64,000 bases of DNA, from NCBI GenBank assembly GCA_963790075.1, contig CAWBNG010000004.1, forward strand, positions 124,001 to 188,000, given 5' to 3'. Under the pieces are notes generated by a model. That model had not been told where the DNA came from and did no database searches. It saw only the letters and a list, made by a program, of their open reading frames with translations. Origin of the DNA: CAYOUV01 sp963790075. Its GTDB lineage: Bacteria; Chloroflexota; Anaerolineae; Anaerolineales; Villigracilaceae. Of this stretch, positions 59,108 to 64,000 are shown piece after piece (within the stretch, counting starts at the first letter, position 1; each line of letters starts with the position of its first letter). The translations under genes and the position numbers were made by a program.

Positions 59108-60742
59108 ATGATGAAGCACTTGCACCAGGTTCGATTGTTGGTGATCGGTTTGATATTGACTGCTTGGTTTGTGTCGCCAGCTCAGCCTGGAACCATGCCT
59201 GCGTTTGCAGCTCCAAACAATGATCCGCCTGGGCCGGACCGCTACACTTCGATTCGCGTGGATTACACCAAATACACCTGGTGGCTGGCGCGTTGGTCGA
59301 ACAGTAAGGTTGTGTGTGAGATTACGGTTGACCACGATGGTCAGCCCTCCCTGGGGGAAGTTTATCGGGATTGCGATCAGGATGTTTACGATAATTGGAT
59401 CGTACAGGAGCCCTGTCCGCAATTAACCCTGGCTGAAGATCCCTCCGGTTGTAAGGGTTATTACATGCATTTTGTCGACTCATTCCCGGCGCAGAAGGAG
59501 ATTCCGGTGGCCCTGCCGCCGCCGGTCATCTGGGTCTCCCTGGAAAATTGCAGCCCGAGTATGGGCACATTCAAGTGTTCCGGAGAACCGTATCTCATTT
59601 TGAGCGGTGATGAGCCGCTGCCGAATGAACATATCGAACGTATTGAAGGCCTGATGGATGGTGAACCATTTACCTGCGGGGCGATCTGCCCGCTGGAATT
59701 ATTCCCCACTTCTGAGATTGGCATTGTGGTTGAGTTTTGGGCCTACTCAAGTTATGGGGATAGCAGTCAAATATTTTCGGCGGAAGTACGCGTCACGCCT
59801 GTGGATCAGGAAAACCTGGATGATCGCAATTATTACATTGACGTGCTCAGTTCCCAGTGGGCAGGCCAGCCACGTGCCAGTTGTGCTGAGACCTGGGAAG
59901 CCTTCCCACCGGTAGGCGGCACACCACCCTGGCTGACAACGCCCGAAGAAAGCTCACAATTGAATTCGACCATCCCATATTCCTACCTGGCTGGTAACCT
60001 GATCATGCAAGGTGTGGTGGATGCTGGCGATTGTGTCGATGGCGGCCTGATGCCGGACGGCAGCGCCAACTCGTGTGGAATGGATAAAGCCCGCCTGGAA
60101 GTCGATGTGTGGCAGAATCGTTTTGATGACCTGATTTTAAAGGCGGCCCGGGATAGTGAAGTCCCGGCGCAATTATTAAAAAACCTGTTTGCACGCGAAA
60201 GTCAATTATGGCCGGGTGTTTATACGGCTTTGGGCGAAGCCGGTTTCGGCCAGTTGACTGAAGATGGCGCTGACACCACGCTATTGTGGAATCCTTCATT
60301 TTATGAACAATACTGCCCACTGGTGTTACCTTGGGACACCTGTAAGGATGGATATCTTAATTTGAAAGAAAAAGAGCGTGAACTGCTGCGCAATGCACTG
60401 GTGAGCAGTGTCGTCGCCAGGTGCTCGAATTGCGTGGCTGGTCTCGATCTGAGTCAGGCCGATTTCAGCATTTCTGTGTTCGCGAACACCCTGTTGGCAA
60501 GCTGCGAGCAAACCGGTCGCATTGTTCGTAATGTGTCCCGGACAACACCAGGGAAGGCAGCCTCCTATGAGGATTTGTGGAAAATGACATTAGCAAATTA
60601 CAATGCCGGCCCTGGCTGTTTGTCTGAAGCCGTGCAGGCAGCTTTTCGTTCGGGCCAAAAATTAACCTGGGAGGATGTGGCGCATCAACTTGACCCCGCC
60701 TGCCAGGGCGCGGTTGAGTACGTGGCTGATATCAGTAAATAA
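59108..60742 (+). CDS. Secreted Cys-rich protein with lytic transglycosylase-like C-terminal domain
   Basis: A 544-residue protein with a signal peptide ('LLVIGLILTAWFVSPAQPGT'). Residues about 30-320 are a beta-rich, Cys-containing region with no family that I recognise. From about residue 345 the sequence resembles SLT-type transglycosylases: 'LLKNLFARESQLWPGVYTAL' carries the likely catalytic Glu in an 'ES' pair, and 'GEAGFGQLTEDGA' corresponds to the 'GLMQ' segment; 'LANYNAGPGCL' matches the later 'YNAG' motif. It would cleave peptidoglycan glycan strands. The ATG at 59111 is an equal alternative. Confidence 0.78.
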   Translation: MMKHLHQVRLLVIGLILTAWFVSPAQPGTMPAFAAPNNDPPGPDRYTSIRVDYTKYTWWLARWSNSKVVCEITVDHDGQPSLGEVYRDCDQDVYDNWIVQEPCPQLTLAEDPSGCKGYYMHFVDSFPAQKEIPVALPPPVIWVSLENCSPSMGTFKCSGEPYLILSGDEPLPNEHIERIEGLMDGEPFTCGAICPLELFPTSEIGIVVEFWAYSSYGDSSQIFSAEVRVTPVDQENLDDRNYYIDVLSSQWAGQPRASCAETWEAFPPVGGTPPWLTTPEESSQLNSTIPYSYLAGNLIMQGVVDAGDCVDGGLMPDGSANSCGMDKARLEVDVWQNRFDDLILKAARDSEVPAQLLKNLFARESQLWPGVYTALGEAGFGQLTEDGADTTLLWNPSFYEQYCPLVLPWDTCKDGYLNLKEKERELLRNALVSSVVARCSNCVAGLDLSQADFSISVFANTLLASCEQTGRIVRNVSRTTPGKAASYEDLWKMTLANYNAGPGCLSEAVQAAFRSGQKLTWEDVAHQLDPACQGAVEYVADISK

Positions 60743-60761
60743 GTTAGTGATCATAAGATAG

Positions 60762-60796
60762 AAAAAAGAGAGTGGAAATTGCCCCACCTCTTTTTC
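60762..60796 (+). terminator. Terminator of the transglycosylase-like gene
   Basis: AAAAAGAG-A-GTGG and CCAC-CTCTTTTT pair with a one-base bulge and are followed by CGTTT. It is 20 bases past the stop. Confidence 0.8.
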
Positions 60797-60985
60797 GTTT
60801 ACATGTGATCCGACCCCGCTTCGAGCTTGTGTACAGATACAACCTGTCCAATTTTGACGTTTGCAATCCTTCTATCCAGGCTTTTCCTGTTAATTGAACT
60901 TGTGCTAAACTATTACCTAATCCGTTCGCCCGGAGACAGTCGAGGGGCTGCTCCGTTAGCAATCTAACCACCGGAGGACATATTC

Positions 60986-62994
60986 ATGCTCACGCTTGTT
61001 GAGAAAATCCTGTTCGCGCTGGCTGTAGTGGTTTCACTGTATTTCACCTGGCGTGGTGTGGAACGTATCATTAAGATGATCAGCCGCGGCCAAGGGAAAC
61101 CTGACTGGTCGCTGGCCTGGAAGCGACTGGGCCAAGTCGTCCTCAAAGTCGGCACCTTCCAGCCGGTGCTGCGCTTCCGTCTGGTGCCGAGCATCTTCCA
61201 CGTTATGATTGGATGGGGTTTCCTTTACTTTGTTCTCGTAAATTTTGCAGATTTGTTGAACGCCTATCTCCCCGGCTACCGCTTCCTTGAGAATGCAGGC
61301 CTGGCCGGAGGTATTTATCGTCTGCTGGCGGATTTGTTTGGGGCGGGTGTGGTGATTGGGATTGTGGCGATGGAAATCCGCCGCTTCATCCTCAAACCGG
61401 AGGTTTAAGCATCCGCCAGACGACAAAACTCGATCCTCGGGCGCGGACCGGCATCCGCCTTGACTCGGCCATTGTGGCAGCCTTCATCTTCGTTCATGTT
61501 ACCTCCCGCCTGACGGGCGAAGCGATGTATCTGGCCCAGCACGCAATCACTGATGCCTGGCAGCCGGTCGCCACAGCGCTGGCCGGCCTGCTGTCCGGGA
61601 TGAATCCGTTGGGCCTGGAGATTGGGCAGCATGTGACCTTCTGGTTGTCGCTGGGTGCGATCGTAGCCTTTCTCCCCTATTTCCCCTATTCCAAACACAT
61701 CCACTTGTTCTTCGCTCCGTTTAATTACCTGCTCAAGCCGGAACGCAAGTCGATTGGTGAATTGAGCAAAATTGACTTCGACGACGAGAGCCTCGAGCAA
61801 TTCGGCGCGACCAACCTGGAGCACCTGGGCTGGGAGCAGATCATGGACGCCTATGCCTGCATCATGTGTAACCGCTGCCAGGAAGTCTGCCCGGCTTATA
61901 CAACCGGTAAGGTGCTCTCGCCATCAGCGTTGGAGGTCAACAAGCGTTATTACCTGAGCCATGCAGGTGCTGCCTTCGCGGCTGGTGAGCCGAGTAAACC
62001 GTTGCTGGAATTTGCGATTAGCGAGGAAGCGGTCTGGGCCTGTACCTCCTGCGGCGCGTGCGTGGACATCTGCCCCGTCGGCAACGAACCGATGCGCGAT
62101 ATCCTCAGTATCCGTCGCTCGCTGGTGCTGATGGATAACTCCTTCCCCAAACAATTGGAGAATGCTTTCCGCGGTATGGAGCGCAATGTCAACCCGTGGA
62201 ATATCGCCCCAGCAGAACGCATGAAATGGGCTGAGGGGCTGGACGTGCCGACCATCGAGCAGAATCCCGCTCCCGAAATTCTGTGGTGGGTGGGTTGTGC
62301 CCCTGCCACTGACGCCCGCGCGCAAAAAACCGCCCAGGCCTTTACCAAGATCTTGAACGCGGCTGGCGTAAATTATGCGGTGCTCGGCCAGAACGAGCAG
62401 TGTTCGGGCGACTCGGCCCGTCGTGCCGGGAATGAGTACCTGTTTTTTGAGCTGGCCAATGCCAACGTTGAAATCCTGAACGATGTGGCCCCCAAACGCA
62501 TCGTGACCACTTGTCCGCATTGCCTGCATACTCTCAAGAACGAATACCCGGCTTTTGGCGGGAACTACGAAGTCATCCATCACACGCAGTTGATCAACGA
62601 ACTGGTCGGCGCGGGCAAGATCCAGATGGATTTGGAGGGCGACAATATGAAAGTGACCTTCCACGATCCGTGTTACCTGGGCCGCCAAAACAAGATCTTT
62701 GACGCTCCCCGTAAGGACTTGAAAGCTGCCCGGCTGGAAGTTGTCGAAATGCCGCGCCACGCCGAAAAATCCTTCTGCTGCGGCGCGGGGGGCGCACAAA
62801 TGTGGAAGGAAGAAGAGCACGGTACGACCAACGTCAATAAGGCGCGTTTTGCTGAGGCCAAGGCTACCGGTGCGGAAACGCTTGCGGTCGGCTGCCCGTT
62901 CTGTATGGTCATGCTGACTGACGCCTCCAAAGCCGACGACAGTTCAGTCCAGGTCAAGGATGTAGCTGAGATAGTGGCTGATCGAATGAAGTAG
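60986..62994 (+). CDS. HdrD-like membrane (Fe-S)-binding oxidoreductase, frameshifted near 61400
   Basis: Two frames (60986-61408 and an open continuation to 62994) make one protein of about 669 residues. The N-terminus has nitrate-reductase-gamma-like membrane helices. The centre has two [4Fe-4S] groups, 'CIMCNRCQEVCPAY' and 'CTSCGACVDICPVG'. The C-terminus has two CCG-type domains, seen in 'TCPHCLHTL', 'HDPCYLGRQN', 'CCGAGGAQMW' and 'GCPFCMVML'. This is the HdrD/GlcF-like family that links soluble flavoproteins, often ETF, to quinone. At about 61399 one base is missing: the first frame ends 'LKPEV' and the second reads 'GGLSIRQTTK'. Confidence 0.83.
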
Positions 62995-63018
62995 ATTGGA
63001 ATTGAGTCTCATAAATTC

Positions 63019-63047
63019 TGGGGCGGGTTTTAGGTCTGCCCCATTTT
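63019..63047 (+). terminator. Weak terminator after the HdrD-like gene
   Basis: TGGGGC and GCCCCA form a 6-bp stem with a 13-base loop and are followed by TTTTGATTT. It lies between converging genes. Confidence 0.5.
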
Positions 63048-63050
63048 GAT

Positions 63051-64000
63051 TTATTGGCTGTCAAGACATTGTTTCAAGCGCCACACGCCCTGTTCGATTT
63101 CACCCGAATCGTAAAATGAAATCCCCAAGCGCAGGTATTCGCGCATCCCGCCCCGGCTGGAAAAGCGTACCCCGGGCCGAAAGTTGACTTTGAAGGCCTC
63201 GGCCTCGCATGGCAGCGCCAGCGTATCAACGCCGGGCAGGCGCACCCAGAAGAAGAATCCGCCATGTGGACAGGCGTATTGCGCTTGGGGGATATTGTTT
63301 TTCAGGGCAGCGTCCATCACTGCAACCCGCGCACTGTAAACATCGATTAACTTTGAGATATTTCGCTCCAGCCCGCCGCCCTCGATCACGCCGCGCACAA
63401 TAGCGGATGTGAACGGATTCATCCCGCCGCCGCTATCGAGCAGACCGCAACCGACCAGACGTTGAATGGTTTTTGAGTGAGCCTGGATCCAACCCAGGCG
63501 CAAGCCGGGGGCCAGGATTTTCGAGAATGAGTTGAGCGAGACCACGTTTTCAACATGGGTGTAGGCAGCGAAAGGTTGGGGAGGAGTCTGTGTATAGCTC
63601 AGAAATTGATAGACCTCATCTGCCAGAATGAAAAATCCATATTCCTGGCTCAATGCGACCAGCTGCTCGCGGCGTTCCCGGGGTAAAGTGTGCCCACTCG
63701 GATTCTGGAAGGTGGGAATGACATAAATGAATTTCGGGCGCACCTCGACCAGTTTTTCCTGCAGCGCTTCGATCATCAGGCCCTGCTCGTCGGTCTGAAT
63801 GGGCACAATCTGCAGCCCGTGGTCTTCGAAGATGCGCAGCGCCAGGAAATAAGACGGCTCCTCGACGAAGATCGTGTCACCGGGGTTAGTGAAGAGATTG
63901 CAAAGCAGATCCAGACCCCCGGAGGCGCCGTTTGTGATGAACAAGCTTGCGGAAGCCACTGAGATCCCGTATTTTTGGCTCAGGAAATCTGCCAGCGCTA
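63051..64000 (-). CDS. PLP-dependent aminotransferase (class I/II, 2-aminoadipate type), 5' end outside window
   Basis: The minus-strand frame is open to the window edge, so the N-terminus is missing; the GTG at 63959 is only an internal codon. Visible parts are 'LFITNGASGGLDLLC', the aromatic and Asp positions in 'YVIPTFQNPSG' and 'ILADEVYQFL', the Schiff-base Lys in 'SLNSFSKILAPGLRLGW' and the C-terminal 'LRLGISFYDS'. These fit the MocR-like/LysN group of fold-type I aminotransferases. The substrate is unknown. Confidence 0.9.
   Translation of the reverse strand, partial: ALADFLSQKYGISVASASLFITNGASGGLDLLCNLFTNPGDTIFVEEPSYFLALRIFEDHGLQIVPIQTDEQGLMIEALQEKLVEVRPKFIYVIPTFQNPSGHTLPRERREQLVALSQEYGFFILADEVYQFLSYTQTPPQPFAAYTHVENVVSLNSFSKILAPGLRLGWIQAHSKTIQRLVGCGLLDSGGGMNPFTSAIVRGVIEGGGLERNISKLIDVYSARVAVMDAALKNNIPQAQYACPHGGFFFWVRLPGVDTLALPCEAEAFKVNFRPGVRFSSRGGMREYLRLGISFYDSGEIEQGVWRLKQCLDSQ

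Noticed and set aside
61924..62820. Minus-strand frame of 298 codons
   Set aside because: Antisense of the HdrD-like gene, whose Cys motifs fix the coding strand.

Overview
The window looks like a piece of a Chloroflexota genome, probably class Anaerolineae. This is inferred from gene style and not from a marker gene: Thr/Pro-rich surface proteins carrying GerMN domains, tandem GNAT acetyltransferases, GT-C membrane proteins with a 'YYDDW' motif, NarL-type kinases with a membrane-embedded sensor, and a NrfD/multiheme-cytochrome inventory. No rRNA, tRNA, CRISPR array or insertion sequence was recognised.

Layout. (1) 1-9.3 kb: five GNAT acetyltransferases, an MFS remnant, a zinc-ribbon protein, a frameshifted HAD phosphatase, an intact MFS transporter and a GT-C-like membrane protein. 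(2) 9.4-10.0 kb: a short OmdA-type protein and a decayed C-terminal scrap of a soluble transhydrogenase (sthA-like). (3) 10.07-21.05 kb: an orphan mraZ-like gene, a P-loop ATPase and four large paralogous TPR proteins. Three of the four have a dumbbell plan (TPR block, very long acidic Glu/Ala/Val/Pro linker, TPR block), and a 630-bp stretch is shared by two of them. This is the most unusual module in the window. (4) 21.2-24.95 kb: a minus-strand giant Thr/Pro repeat surface protein with two nearly identical GerMN domains. (5) 25-32.6 kb: housekeeping genes (methyltransferase, UDP-glucose dehydrogenase, receiver protein, glycosyltransferase, YtxH protein, panB, ketopantoate reductase, a zinc-ribbon membrane protein).

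(6) 32.6-50.3 kb: respiration. Two NarL-type histidine kinase/regulator pairs flank a dense set of c-type cytochrome genes: an octaheme protein with a ferredoxin subunit and NrfD-type membrane subunit; a Rieske/cytochrome b complex whose subunit IV is fused to a seven-heme tail; a NapC/NrfH-anchored nonaheme protein; a nonaheme protein with a formate-dehydrogenase-gamma-like cytochrome b; and a hexaheme lipoprotein on a collagen-like stalk. I count about 40 c-type heme motifs in 12.5 kb. (7) 50.5-59.0 kb: a full System I cytochrome c maturation operon (ccmE, F, H, G, I-like, a diheme lipoprotein, A, B, C, D). It supplies heme attachment for region 6. CcmE has a Cys (CxxxY) in place of the heme-binding His. 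(8) 59.1-64 kb: a secreted transglycosylase-like protein, a frameshifted HdrD-like membrane Fe-S oxidoreductase, and a PLP aminotransferase that runs off the right edge.

Four otherwise intact genes (HAD, Rieske, subunit IV-heptaheme, HdrD-like) are each broken by a single-base indel, and one kinase has an in-frame stop just upstream of its first visible ATG. Because the downstream reading frames are fully preserved, sequencing or assembly error is a real alternative to gene decay. No database search was possible; family assignments come from motifs and recalled family features.
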